A DNA stretch of 8,663 nt from CAYYTU01 sp964474655 (GTDB lineage Bacteria > Chloroflexota > Anaerolineae > B4-G1). A program made the position numbers and the translations under genes. This document shows, piece by piece, positions 1 to 6,666 of the stretch; the first letter of the stretch is position 1, and every line of letters starts with the position of its first letter. The notes under the pieces are model-generated. The model saw nothing but the letters and a program-made list of their open reading frames with translations, was not told the DNA's origin and did not search any database. The DNA is taken from positions 1 through 8,663 of the forward strand of contig CAYYTU010000102.1 in the NCBI GenBank assembly GCA_964474655.1, in the 5' to 3' direction.

Positions 1-2
1 AT

Positions 3-245
3 AGTTTTGTAAAAGGTTGGGCGCATCTACAAGTCGAGGGAGGACAGACTTCGGAAGTCTCTGAATACTACTTTGCTTGCCAAATTGTGCTTAAGAGAGC
101 GGTTTTGAAGCCAGAGCACATTGTTAACGTAGACTTCCGAAGTCTTGACGCTCTTAATCCCCCAAGTTTTGCATACGCCTGGTATGATTCTCCAGACCAG
201 ATACCAGCAAAAGTCATCCTTCGACGGACTCAGGATGCTTGCTAA
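3..245 (+). CDS. Possible C-terminal end of an unidentified protein, cut by the left edge
   Basis: A frame is open from base 3 for 80 codons and ends at TAA (243-245); its start would lie outside the window. The translation looks fairly protein-like (for example the stretch PPSFAYAWYDSPDQIPAK), and about a third of the codons begin with G, as in real coding DNA. I do not recognise a family. Against it, the frame runs through two copies of a 15-bp palindrome (46-60, 131-145), a longer repeat (128-176) conserved at the nucleotide level including third codon positions, and a CATCCT/AGGATG repeat that supplies the last residues (VILRRTQDAC). Either a real gene has absorbed repeats near its 3' end, or the frame is open by chance. 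An 80-codon open frame at an edge is weak evidence alone. Confidence 0.27.
   Translation, partial: SFVKGWAHLQVEGGQTSEVSEYYFACQIVLKRAVLKPEHIVNVDFRSLDALNPPSFAYAWYDSPDQIPAKVILRRTQDAC
46..60. repeat. 15-bp palindrome, copy 1
   Basis: AGACTTCGGAAGTCT has two perfect 7-nt arms around a single central G. The same sequence recurs at 131-145 (as its complement, central C) and at 8646-8660. This copy lacks the second conserved block (GTATGCAAAACTTGGGGG) that accompanies the other two. It may be a transcription-factor operator or a dispersed palindromic repeat; the sequence does not decide. Confidence 0.7.
128..176 (-). repeat. Bipartite ~49-bp repeat, left copy (inverted relative to right copy)
   Basis: Read on the minus strand this is GTATGCAAAACTTGGGGG, a 12-nt variable block, then AAGACTTCGGAAGTCTACG. 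The same two blocks with the same 12-nt spacing occur on the plus strand at 8615-8663. The 18-nt and 19-nt blocks are identical; the 12-nt spacers match at about half of positions and most differences are transitions, so the copies look like diverged relatives. Weak similarity continues past the GTATGC end. The 15-bp palindrome lies at 131-145. Confidence 0.75.
215..237. repeat. CATCCT...AGGATG short palindromic repeat (REP-like)
   Basis: CATCCT (215-220) and AGGATG (232-237) form a 6-bp inverted repeat around TCGACGGACTC. The general form CATCCTTCGAC..CTCAGGATG is one I recall as a common intergenic repeat in many bacterial genomes. No T-run follows, so it is not a convincing terminator. Confidence 0.45.
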
Positions 246-527
246 CAGGCTGGATTCGAGAAGTGTCCGGTAGCCAGTAGGTCCAAGTAAGGCAGTAGCG
301 CGAAAGTAACCCCGATAGGGCTCGGGCGGGAAATCTGGTGCTCTGGTGGGAGTTGCTTATTTTGAAGGTGGCATCACCACTCAGGCTAAATCGTCAAAAC
401 CCCGGCCCCCGACTGCGTGCGCTCTTTGGTCACGGGGGTACTTTAGCAAAACTGTCAAGAAGTATCTTTAGAATATGTCCCAATGGCACACGGTCAGGAG
501 TCCGGCCTCAGCGGGTAAAAAGTGCTC
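246..527. other. Left intergenic stretch without a convincing gene
   Basis: No frame here has protein-like composition. A minor CCCGA/TCGGG inverted repeat occurs at 311-326. A minus-strand TTGACA lies within the stretch at about 450-455 but has no -10 box at the right distance. Two imperfect repeats, GTACTTTAG and GTATCTTTAG, lie about 20 bp apart near 445-475. Nothing firmer can be assigned. Confidence 0.4.
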
Positions 528-545
528 TGGTCGGTCTCCCGACCA
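517..545 (-). terminator. GNRA-capped hairpin with a trailing T-run, possible terminator
   Basis: On the minus strand TGGTCGG and CCGACCA form a perfect 7-bp stem closed by a GAGA tetraloop (GNRA type; 528-545). After six more bases (GAGCAC) come five T residues (517-521). This lies about 100 nt downstream of the YfhO-like gene stop and could end that operon or a small RNA started at 610-638. The six-base gap between stem and T-run is longer than in canonical intrinsic terminators, so it may instead be just a stable RNA hairpin. Confidence 0.45.
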
Positions 546-609
546 TGCCAACAGCAGATCGATTTCACAAGGTGCTTTTTTGGAGTTACTCAGATCCAGG
601 GAGATGCCG

Positions 610-638
610 ATTATACTTTAAGCCCTCGGGGCGTGCAA
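610..638 (-). promoter_or_regulatory. Possible minus-strand promoter downstream of the YfhO-like gene
   Basis: A perfect -10 box TATAAT (610-615) is preceded, after exactly 17 bp, by a poor -35 box TTGCAC (633-638; TTG only). Transcription would start near 603 and run left into the hairpin at 528-545, giving an RNA of about 85-90 nt. No open frame of note follows, so any product would be a small RNA. It could also be a chance match in a relatively AT-rich stretch. Confidence 0.35.
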
Positions 639-647
639 GTAAATTTT

Positions 648-2960
648 CTACTCGTCCTTCACCCTTTGACCACGGCTTTTGCGCAGCACGCCGGCGGCCC
701 AGGCGGTTAACGCGCCCCACGTGACGAGGCTCAGCGCCAGGCCAACACGCCACGCCAGCGGCGAAAAGATCATGCGCACCGTATGCTCGCCGGCTGGCAG
801 ATGGACGGCGCGAAATGTGTAGTTAGCCCGCAAGACGTCGGCCGACTGTCCATCAACCGTCGCTCGCCACCCCGGGTAGTAGACATCGCTCAACACTAGC
901 CATCCCGCCTCCGACGTCTCCACCGCCAGCTCGATTTCATTCAAGCCATACGCCACGAAGGTGACGCGCTCAGCGCATTCCCTCGCATCATCCCCCACGA
1001 CCTGTGGCGCTTGCCCCCCGAGCTGTCCCTGCTCCAATACTACGTGCGCCGTAGGATCGAAGTCCGAGGCGTGAATCGCCTGCCAGGCTGCCTCGTGATC
1101 CTCCACCACCTGCGCCTGGGAGACAAAAAGCGCCCGCGGCAACGCCCCGGTGTTCAAATATACGTCGATCTCAGAATTCGCAGTATAGACCGGCACTAAC
1201 TGCTCATCCCCCGGCGGCTTCCCTTTATCGACCAGGACGTACTTGGTCCCCAAAAGATTATATAACGTACCGCCCCGCTCGCCGATTGCCCACCGATAGG
1301 CCTGATACGGCGCCAACGCCAGCGGGTTGAAGATGCCACCGATGTCATAGAGCCTATGCACCAGAGCCGCATCCGGCTGCCAGGCCCCCGCAGCGTCCTC
1401 AATGCGGAACTCCGACGGATCCTGGCGCAAGAAGTTGACCAGATCAGTATGGCGAAAACCGAGCGTGGGATCAGAAGCATCGACCTCAATCGTGGATCCC
1501 AGCCCAACCAGGTCCACTGCGAGCAAGCCCAAAAACAACCACGCCGCCCCTCGCCAGCGCTGGGTCCCCCCCACCAGTACACCGCTCAGAGCCAGAAGGC
1601 CGGCCGCGATGATAACACTTCTCGCAGCCTGCGGCCTCCGACCCGGCGGCGGCACAGAGCGAGCCCACGACAACCCCAGTACCAGCCAGACAACCGCCGC
1701 CAGCACCACCCCCAGGGAGACCCACGTCAGCCAGCGCCAACGCTTCCCCGCTTGCAACAAGCACGCGAGCCCATCAGCTGCCAGCGCCGCCAGCCCCAGA
1801 TCCCCCAGCAAAATAAGCCGAGCCGGAACCCGCACCTGATCGAAAGCAGGTAAGTAACGATACACCATCCCGTAGAGCGGCGTATAACGTCCCATCGCCA
1901 GCAAAAAGGCCAGCGGGATCAAGAGAGCGAAGAAAACAAAGGGAAAATGGATCTCCAGACCTACGCCGGTGAAAAGACGCCGAGCGTGAAACAAGATAGT
2001 AACTAACGCCAACACCAGTGTCGTGACCCCCACGTAGCCTACCTCGACCCGCTTCCAGGGGCCCCAGAAGCCGCTCGCCCCTCGCCCGTAGAATCCAGGG
2101 GCCAACAGGCCGATCAGAGCCCGCGGGGGGAGCGAGTATTCCGTCGCTTCCTGATAAGACAGGTGCCCCCGGGCTGTATGTCCCGCCATCTGATAAGCTG
2201 GCACCAACATCAGAGCCGCACCGCCAATGCCGATAGCCGCGATCAAAGCCGCCAGCCCCAGGCTCGTCAGGCCCCGCTGCGCCGCTTCCCGCCTGGAAGA
2301 TGAATGCACGCCCTCCACCGCCAGTCTGTAACCCGTGTACAACACTACCGTCAGGGCCAGGAAGAGTAACATCTGCCCATGTCCCGCCAGCGCCGCCACC
2401 GCCAGGATGGCCCCGCCTCCGACCGCCCAGCTCAGACGCCGTTCCGTCAGCGCCTTGTGCGTCAATAATACCAGCAGCGGTAACCAGGCCGCCGTTGCGT
2501 TAAGGTTCAAGTTGCCAATGTGGGTCACAAACAGATCGGAGAAGGCAAAGGCCAGCCCGCCGAACAAGGCCGCTGGCCGTCCAAGATTCAAGCCTCGTAT
2601 CAGGGTGAACAGCGTCGCAGCCGCCAGCCAGATGTGGAAGACGACCAGCCCCTCCATCACCGCATAGCTCGGCTCTCCGAACAGGGCAAAAGCCACCAGG
2701 TTGACCGGGTAGAAGACGCCCGATTGATTGTCGGCCACAAAAGGCGCACCGCTGTAAAGGTGCGGATTCCACAACGGAACGATGCCGGAACGAAGGCTTC
2801 GCGCGGCGAAACGGTACATCGGCCAGAGGAAAGAGACCAGATCCCCCCCGCCTCGCGGGACCCAACGTCCGGCGAACAACAACGGCCAAAAGAAGGCCGC
2901 CACGACCAGCGCCAGGAGCGCCAGACAGGCCAGATCCAGCAGGCGCTCACGGCGTGGCAC
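648..2960 (-). CDS. YfhO-family GT-C type membrane protein (putative glycosyltransferase)
   Basis: Large multi-spanning membrane protein, 770 aa from the GTG at 2960. A hydrophobic segment near residues 10-29 is followed by an extracytoplasmic loop with GGGD (37-40) and the family hallmark region PLWNPHLYSGAPF..DNQSG.FYP (62-85). Many further hydrophobic helices follow to about residue 480. A soluble region then ends in a beta-type segment (LVLSDVYYPGW, LPAGEHTV), a last helix around 740-760 and a basic tail. YfhO proteins belong to the GT-C fold; Bacillus YfhO is implicated in sugar decoration of teichoic acid from a lipid-linked donor. The sugar and acceptor here are unknown. The ATG at 3008 would add 16 residues but overlap the upstream gene by 62 bp; the GTG at 2960 overlaps by only 14 bp and removes a stretch that is probably just a shadow of the upstream C-terminus, so I prefer it. 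Translation is probably coupled to the upstream GT39-like gene. Confidence 0.88.
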   Translation of the reverse strand: MPRRERLLDLACLALLALVVAAFFWPLLFAGRWVPRGGGDLVSFLWPMYRFAARSLRSGIVPLWNPHLYSGAPFVADNQSGVFYPVNLVAFALFGEPSYAVMEGLVVFHIWLAAATLFTLIRGLNLGRPAALFGGLAFAFSDLFVTHIGNLNLNATAAWLPLLVLLTHKALTERRLSWAVGGGAILAVAALAGHGQMLLFLALTVVLYTGYRLAVEGVHSSSRREAAQRGLTSLGLAALIAAIGIGGAALMLVPAYQMAGHTARGHLSYQEATEYSLPPRALIGLLAPGFYGRGASGFWGPWKRVEVGYVGVTTLVLALVTILFHARRLFTGVGLEIHFPFVFFALLIPLAFLLAMGRYTPLYGMVYRYLPAFDQVRVPARLILLGDLGLAALAADGLACLLQAGKRWRWLTWVSLGVVLAAVVWLVLGLSWARSVPPPGRRPQAARSVIIAAGLLALSGVLVGGTQRWRGAAWLFLGLLAVDLVGLGSTIEVDASDPTLGFRHTDLVNFLRQDPSEFRIEDAAGAWQPDAALVHRLYDIGGIFNPLALAPYQAYRWAIGERGGTLYNLLGTKYVLVDKGKPPGDEQLVPVYTANSEIDVYLNTGALPRALFVSQAQVVEDHEAAWQAIHASDFDPTAHVVLEQGQLGGQAPQVVGDDARECAERVTFVAYGLNEIELAVETSEAGWLVLSDVYYPGWRATVDGQSADVLRANYTFRAVHLPAGEHTVRMIFSPLAWRVGLALSLVTWGALTAWAAGVLRKSRGQRVKDE

Positions 2961-4989
2961 CGATAGGCCCCAGTTCCACGAAAACGCCGATCGGATTGCC
3001 CGCTTCATCGACCAACGGGATGTTAGTCACATCGGGATAAGTGTAAAGCCCACTATGAATGGTGTATGGCGGGTCGGGAGCTGCGGGGTCCACGGTAAGA
3101 TCGAACCAGGAGAAGACCGTATCCCCGGCCCGCCATTTGGAAGGCGGGAAGGCGGCATGATCCTTCTGTCCCCAACGCCTCCCCTCCTCATCCAGCAGAT
3201 GATTGAACCAATGAATCGCATCTCCTGCTGGAGGTGTCCGGTCCACGCGCCAGATGAGCATCCAGCGAATCGTGCCTCCGGGCCTCGCGTTGCCCTCCCA
3301 ATCATAGCCCAGAAGCACAGGACCAATGGACCAGCGAGCCGGCCCCTCGCCCGGGGAGCGTGCCCGGAGAAGACCGTCGGCGTCCGACTGGCGACGGAAA
3401 AAGCGGTAGCTAGCATCGCTCCCACCACGCAGCGGCAGCGGCCTGGCGCTCTCGTCGGCCACTCCACCAAGCTGCAGAGCAATACTTTCCACCTGCGGAT
3501 GGACCAGATAAGTGACCGAAGTCTCCGGCACCACCAGCTCCTTCCGCCCATCGATCAGACGGTAACTCTCGCGCTGCAACAAGACGTCGAAGACAGCCGC
3601 TTCGCCCTCATGACGCGGCTCGTCGCCGGGCAACAAGGCGATAATCTCCGAATCCCCTCCCATCCTCGCCAGATGCTGGGCCTGCTCGGCCGCCGATAGG
3701 GCATATTTGAGCGGCGCGCCATATCCGCCGGGCGTCTCATGCCGATCCACAAACGTCAACAGGGATTCCTGAAGATAGACCTGCCATATAACAAGCAGGA
3801 CAAAAAATACCACCAGAGCGGAAAGCCCCGGGCGAGAAACCCAAAGACCCCATTCACCGATCCAATCTGCCACATCCACCGTCAACAAAGCGACGATAAT
3901 ATGTTGTACCGGGTAGAGGAGATTGAAGTCATGCGGATGAACCGGCGAACGGCGCGTCAATAAAGCCACCGGCACCAGGAACCAGATGAGAAGCACCACT
4001 CGCGCCTCATCCGCACGCGAAAGATGGCGCTGCTTGTACACCAGCCGCCGTCCCACACGCCAGCCCAACCAGACCAGGCCAATCCAGAAGAGCGCCATTT
4101 CGGCCCCATCGAGCCAGCTCAAATCGAAAATAGAGGCCTCAAAGGCCCTATGCTGCTCCCCCGCCAGCGACGATATCTGCCATCCGCTGGACACTACGCT
4201 GGACATCCAGAAGGCCCGGGGGTTAAAAGAAGCCTGTGCCTGCCCCAACCGCGCAAAAGCGTACAAATCCGGCCAGCCCCGATGGGCATTATGGATCAGA
4301 TAAGGACTGAGGATGAGCAAAAGCACGACCAGCCCCACCAACGCCGGCGCTGGACGAACGCGACGCCAAAAAAGCACCCCCACCGCCCCCAGGACGAAGA
4401 AAAAGGTCAACCCGCCCAGGTGGAGGCTCACCAGCCCACCAGCTGCTGCCAACGCCCCCACCAGGGCCCAGGATCGTCGCCCGACCACCAGCGCCAGGAG
4501 AGCGACAATAAAGAGTAATGTCAACACTGGCAGGTTTTGTGCCCAGATCTTACGGCTTTGGAAAACGGCCCACGGGTTGACCGCAAAGAGAAGAGCTGCA
4601 ACGACCCCCACCCGCCAACCGAAATAACGTCGCCCCAGCCAGTAGGTTAATCCCACCGCGACCACGCCCAGCAAAGCGGTCCATCCGGCGGCCAGACGAG
4701 GATCGAAGGAGAAGGCAAAGGGCAACGCCAACACGTAGATCATCAAGGGGGGATTGTGAGGACCCTGCGAGCTGACCATACCGACCAACGGAAGACGCCC
4801 CTCCCGCGCGACCGCCAGGGCACTCCGCGCCATCGTGGCCTCGTCGAACTTGAACTCAATCAACCCCAACCGCGTCAAACGAAGTCCCGTTGCCAACAGA
4901 AGGATCAAAACGAGCAGCAGGTAGCGCCAAAACAGACCCGATTTCAAGCAGAAAAAGTCAGTCGCGGTGCTCAATATCATCGATCCCAT
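2947..4989 (-). CDS. GT39/ArnT-like (PMT family) membrane glycosyltransferase
   Basis: A 680-aa protein from the ATG at 4989. A first helix at about 20-36 is followed by the loop IEFKFDEATMARSALA with an Asp-Glu pair (D49, E50) in the place of the catalytic or metal-binding acidic pair of GT39/GT83 enzymes, then GPHNPPLMIY (76-85), also typical of these families. About ten more hydrophobic helices reach roughly residue 410. The last ~250 residues are soluble and beta-rich (GPVLLGYDWEG, WMLIWRVD, YTIHSGLYTYP), an extension I associate with Chloroflexota members. Such enzymes move a sugar from polyprenyl-phosphate to protein or lipid acceptors on the outer face of the membrane; donor and acceptor here are unknown. 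The start lies 7 bp after the PP-loop gene stop and the 3' end overlaps the YfhO-like gene, so all three are probably one transcript. TTG at 4992 and ATG at 4980 are alternative starts; none has a clear Shine-Dalgarno. Confidence 0.9.
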   Translation of the reverse strand: MGSMILSTATDFFCLKSGLFWRYLLLVLILLLATGLRLTRLGLIEFKFDEATMARSALAVAREGRLPLVGMVSSQGPHNPPLMIYVLALPFAFSFDPRLAAGWTALLGVVAVGLTYWLGRRYFGWRVGVVAALLFAVNPWAVFQSRKIWAQNLPVLTLLFIVALLALVVGRRSWALVGALAAAGGLVSLHLGGLTFFFVLGAVGVLFWRRVRPAPALVGLVVLLLILSPYLIHNAHRGWPDLYAFARLGQAQASFNPRAFWMSSVVSSGWQISSLAGEQHRAFEASIFDLSWLDGAEMALFWIGLVWLGWRVGRRLVYKQRHLSRADEARVVLLIWFLVPVALLTRRSPVHPHDFNLLYPVQHIIVALLTVDVADWIGEWGLWVSRPGLSALVVFFVLLVIWQVYLQESLLTFVDRHETPGGYGAPLKYALSAAEQAQHLARMGGDSEIIALLPGDEPRHEGEAAVFDVLLQRESYRLIDGRKELVVPETSVTYLVHPQVESIALQLGGVADESARPLPLRGGSDASYRFFRRQSDADGLLRARSPGEGPARWSIGPVLLGYDWEGNARPGGTIRWMLIWRVDRTPPAGDAIHWFNHLLDEEGRRWGQKDHAAFPPSKWRAGDTVFSWFDLTVDPAAPDPPYTIHSGLYTYPDVTNIPLVDEAGNPIGVFVELGPIGATP

Positions 4990-4996
4990 CAAGCGC

Positions 4997-6040
4997 TCAC
5001 ACCATCAAGGTGTGAATCTCGTCCAGCGCCAGCGGTGCCACGGTGATCACGTCCTCTCCCTCCTGCGCCGCGCCACGCTGCACCTCGACGCGCAAGACCG
5101 GCTCATCGCGGCCCTGAGAATAGCGCGCCGTGATACGCCCCGCCAGCTCGATCTCCGCTCGCGTCGGCCCGCCCCACACCAACGTCATCGGGCCAGGGTA
5201 ATCGACCGTGGTCAACAACACGCCCTCATGACCCTGAGAAGTTATGTACGCATTCTCACCCTCATCACGCCCCACGATGACTTTGCGCCCCGAGGGTAGA
5301 CGGAGCTGACGGCCCACCGAGAGCAAGAGTGCTCGCCTCGCGGTCAGGGCCTCCTCGCCTTCGTGAGCTAAAAAATCCCGCAAACGCTCGGCATAATGCT
5401 GATCGATCAAAAAACAGCATCCGCCCGACGGTTGGGCGTAATCGGTGATGCCGAAGCGCTCCGCCAGCTCGATCTGGCGCGTGCGGCTGCGCCCGCTGAT
5501 GTCGTACAGCTGCTCGCGATCGACCCAGCCGCGCTTTTCCGGGATGGTGGGCGGAAGCAATTGGGCCGAAAGCGGGCGGAGCAAGCGCCCCTCCAAACCG
5601 CTCTCTTGCGCGATGACGTCCAACATTGAACGCTGCTGGCTCTTGGGGCGCTGCCCGACCACCTCGCCGGTGAAGACAAAGTGATGATCGTACGCTTCCA
5701 TCCAAGACTTCGCCTGACGCAGCATGAAGATCCGACAATCCATACACGGATTCATCCCAGAGCCATAGCCGTGACGGGGGTGGAGGATCACGGGGATGAA
5801 ATCGCTGGAGACGTCGATAGTCGTTAGCTCGAGCCCGAGCATATCGGCGGCCCGTTCGGCCATAGTCGGCGCTACCGCCTCCACCGCCGTTGCTCTTTTC
5901 CGCTTCTCGTAGGAGAACCCTGTGCGGAAATGGAGCGCTGTGACCTCGACGCCCTGCTCCAACATTAAACAGGCCGCCAGGGTGCTATCCAGGCCACCCG
6001 AGAACATGCCAACCGCTTTGATCGTCTCTTGTTCACTCAT
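4997..6040 (-). CDS. PP-loop ATPase related to MnmA, putative tRNA thiouridylase
   Basis: A 347-aa cytoplasmic protein. The N-terminus carries the PP-loop ATP-binding motif SGGLDS (14-19) in an alpha-hydrolase-type fold (KAVGMFSGGLDSTLAACLM). Two cysteine sites follow: NPCMDCRIFML with C99 and C102, and GGCCFLID with C208 and C209. They sit where MnmA-type thiolases hold their catalytic cysteines. MnmA enzymes adenylate a tRNA uridine and insert sulfur to give 2-thiouridine. The middle region (WVDREQLYDISGRSRTRQ) and the ~135-residue C-terminal domain do not look like canonical MnmA, so this is a divergent paralogous family whose target base is unclear (s2U, s4U or another). The ATG at 6040 is preferred to TTG at 6061 because a TTGACG-17-TATCCT promoter (6050-6078) overlaps the longer form. 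It directly follows tRNA genes on the same strand and leads an operon with two GT-C genes. There is no Shine-Dalgarno; the mRNA may be leaderless. Confidence 0.85.
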   Translation of the reverse strand: MSEQETIKAVGMFSGGLDSTLAACLMLEQGVEVTALHFRTGFSYEKRKRATAVEAVAPTMAERAADMLGLELTTIDVSSDFIPVILHPRHGYGSGMNPCMDCRIFMLRQAKSWMEAYDHHFVFTGEVVGQRPKSQQRSMLDVIAQESGLEGRLLRPLSAQLLPPTIPEKRGWVDREQLYDISGRSRTRQIELAERFGITDYAQPSGGCCFLIDQHYAERLRDFLAHEGEEALTARRALLLSVGRQLRLPSGRKVIVGRDEGENAYITSQGHEGVLLTTVDYPGPMTLVWGGPTRAEIELAGRITARYSQGRDEPVLRVEVQRGAAQEGEDVITVAPLALDEIHTLMV

Positions 6041-6049
6041 TACCGCGGG

Positions 6050-6078
6050 AGGATACCACAAGCGATGGAGAGCGTCAA
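6050..6078 (-). promoter_or_regulatory. Promoter of the PP-loop gene, probably giving a leaderless mRNA
   Basis: -35 TTGACG (6073-6078), 17-bp spacer, -10 TATCCT (6050-6055). The -10 box ends 9 nt before the ATG at 6040, so the expected transcription start falls within a few bases of the start codon. The boxes match the sigma70 consensus at 5/6 and 4/6. No hairpin terminator is visible between the tRNA cluster and this promoter, so read-through from the tRNA promoter is also possible. Confidence 0.6.
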
Positions 6079-6142
6079 CCGAAGATCATAAGACAAGACT
6101 GAGTCAGCCCGTGGATTCACAAGTAAGAGAGGAGAGAAGAGG

Positions 6143-6215
6143 TGGGCCCACTTGGATTCGAACCAAGGACCGACCGGTTATGAGCCGGTTGCTCTGTCCA
6201 CTGAGCTATGGGCCC
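6143..6215 (-). tRNA. tRNA with CAT anticodon, probably tRNA-Ile2 (lysidine type)
   Basis: A complete 73-nt cloverleaf: acceptor GGGCCCA/TGGGCCC, D-arm GCTC..GAGC, anticodon stem ACCGG/CCGGT with loop CTCATAA (anticodon CAT), T-arm CTTGG-TTCGAAT-CCAAG, discriminator A. CAT could mean elongator Met, initiator Met or Ile2. The anticodon arm core CGGCTCATAACCG resembles the Bacillus Ile2 tRNA as I remember it, and acceptor pairs C4-G69 and C5-G68 match the reported TilS determinants in E. coli Ile2, so Ile2 is favoured. The first acceptor pair is G-C, so it is not a typical bacterial initiator. CCA is not encoded (the 3' flank reads CCT). Confidence 0.93.
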
Positions 6216-6230
6216 AATTCATAACAGAAG

Positions 6231-6301
6231 AGCGGGCGGCGGGAATCGAACCCGCAACAGCAGCTTGGAAGGCTGCGGCAATACCTTTTTGCAACGCCCG
6301 C
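6231..6301 (-). tRNA. tRNA-Gly(TCC)
   Basis: A complete 71-nt cloverleaf: acceptor GCGGGCG/CGCCCGC, D-arm GCAA..TTGC, anticodon stem GCAGC/GCTGC with loop CTTCCAA (anticodon TCC), short variable loop TGTT, T-arm GCGGG-TTCGATT-CCCGC, discriminator T as usual for Gly. It reads GGA and probably GGG codons. CCA is not encoded. Middle gene of the three-tRNA cluster. Confidence 0.96.
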
Positions 6302-6315
6302 GCGTACGCGGCCAG

Positions 6316-6389
6316 TCGGGGCGGCCGGACTTGAACCGGCGACCTCTGCGTCCCAAACGCAGCGCGCTAGCCGTCTGCGCCACGCCCCG
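6316..6389 (-). tRNA. tRNA-Pro(TGG)
   Basis: A complete 74-nt cloverleaf: acceptor CGGGGCG/CGCCCCG, D-arm GCGC..GCGC with an AGACGGCTA loop, anticodon stem CTGCG/CGCAG with loop TTTGGGA (anticodon TGG), T-arm GCCGG-TTCAAGT-CCGGC, discriminator A. The first base C and A73 fit bacterial tRNA-Pro. CCA is not encoded. It is the first gene after the promoter at 6400-6428. Confidence 0.96.
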
Positions 6390-6399
6390 AAGCACAGTA

Positions 6400-6428
6400 A
6401 GTATAACGCCTTTACCCGCTTCCGTCAA
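6400..6428 (-). promoter_or_regulatory. tRNA cluster promoter
   Basis: -35 TTGACG (6423-6428), exactly 17 bp, then -10 TATACT (6400-6405); each box matches the sigma70 consensus at 5/6. The -10 box ends 10 nt before the mature tRNA-Pro 5' end (6389), leaving a leader of only a few nucleotides for RNase P to remove. It should drive all three tRNAs. Confidence 0.8.
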
Positions 6429-6666
6429 GCTCACGGCGCGGCGGGCAAACGAAATAGTTCCCAAGCGCCCTAGACGCATTAGATTGCCTACACGCGCGCT
6501 TACGGAACGTATCACGCCTTGTTCGCATCTGAGCACACTCTGTGGCATTGAAGGCGCTTTCGCAGACGATTCGTTTCGAAAACCCGCGGCACACGATCAC
6601 CCCAGCCCAGAACGTCCCATCGCCACCCTCAAAAGTCCAGCGAGGTGACCCGGTATATCGCTCACG
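6429..6666. other. Gap between the TPR gene and the tRNA promoter, no gene seen
   Basis: About 240 bp. Short open frames exist but have no protein-like features and run into tRNA genes. No hairpin followed by a T-run was found, so no intrinsic terminator can be named for the TPR gene. A small palindrome TTTCGAAA occurs near 6570; nothing else stands out. Confidence 0.5.

Noticed and set aside
430..480. Possible mobile-element end, with GTACTTTAG/GTATCTTTAG repeats and a minus-strand TTGACA
   Set aside because: No matching terminal inverted repeat, no transposase remnant and no suitably spaced -10 box were found.
338..724. 128-codon plus-strand open frame in the left intergenic region
   Set aside because: Basic, low-complexity composition with no recognisable motif; it runs antisense into the 3' end of the well-supported YfhO-like gene and over the hairpin.
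2961..3008. ATG start of the YfhO-like gene at 3008
   Set aside because: It would overlap the upstream gene by 62 bp and the added residues look like a frame-shifted shadow of the upstream C-terminus; kept only as an alternative.
3500..3530. Partial match to the 15-bp palindrome (GACCGAAGTCTC) inside the GT39-like gene; another near 5703
   Set aside because: Only one arm matches and the codons make sense for the protein, so these are chance similarities.
5922..6334. Plus-strand open frames with GPTWIRTKDRPV and AAGIEPATAAWKA
   Set aside because: These are antisense translations of tRNA genes, another common spurious annotation.
6219..6548. 109-codon minus-strand open frame across the tRNA genes
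   Set aside because: Its C-terminal half is a translation of tRNA-Pro and tRNA-Gly (RRFKSGRPD, RVRFPPPA), a well-known artefact; the tRNAs explain the sequence.
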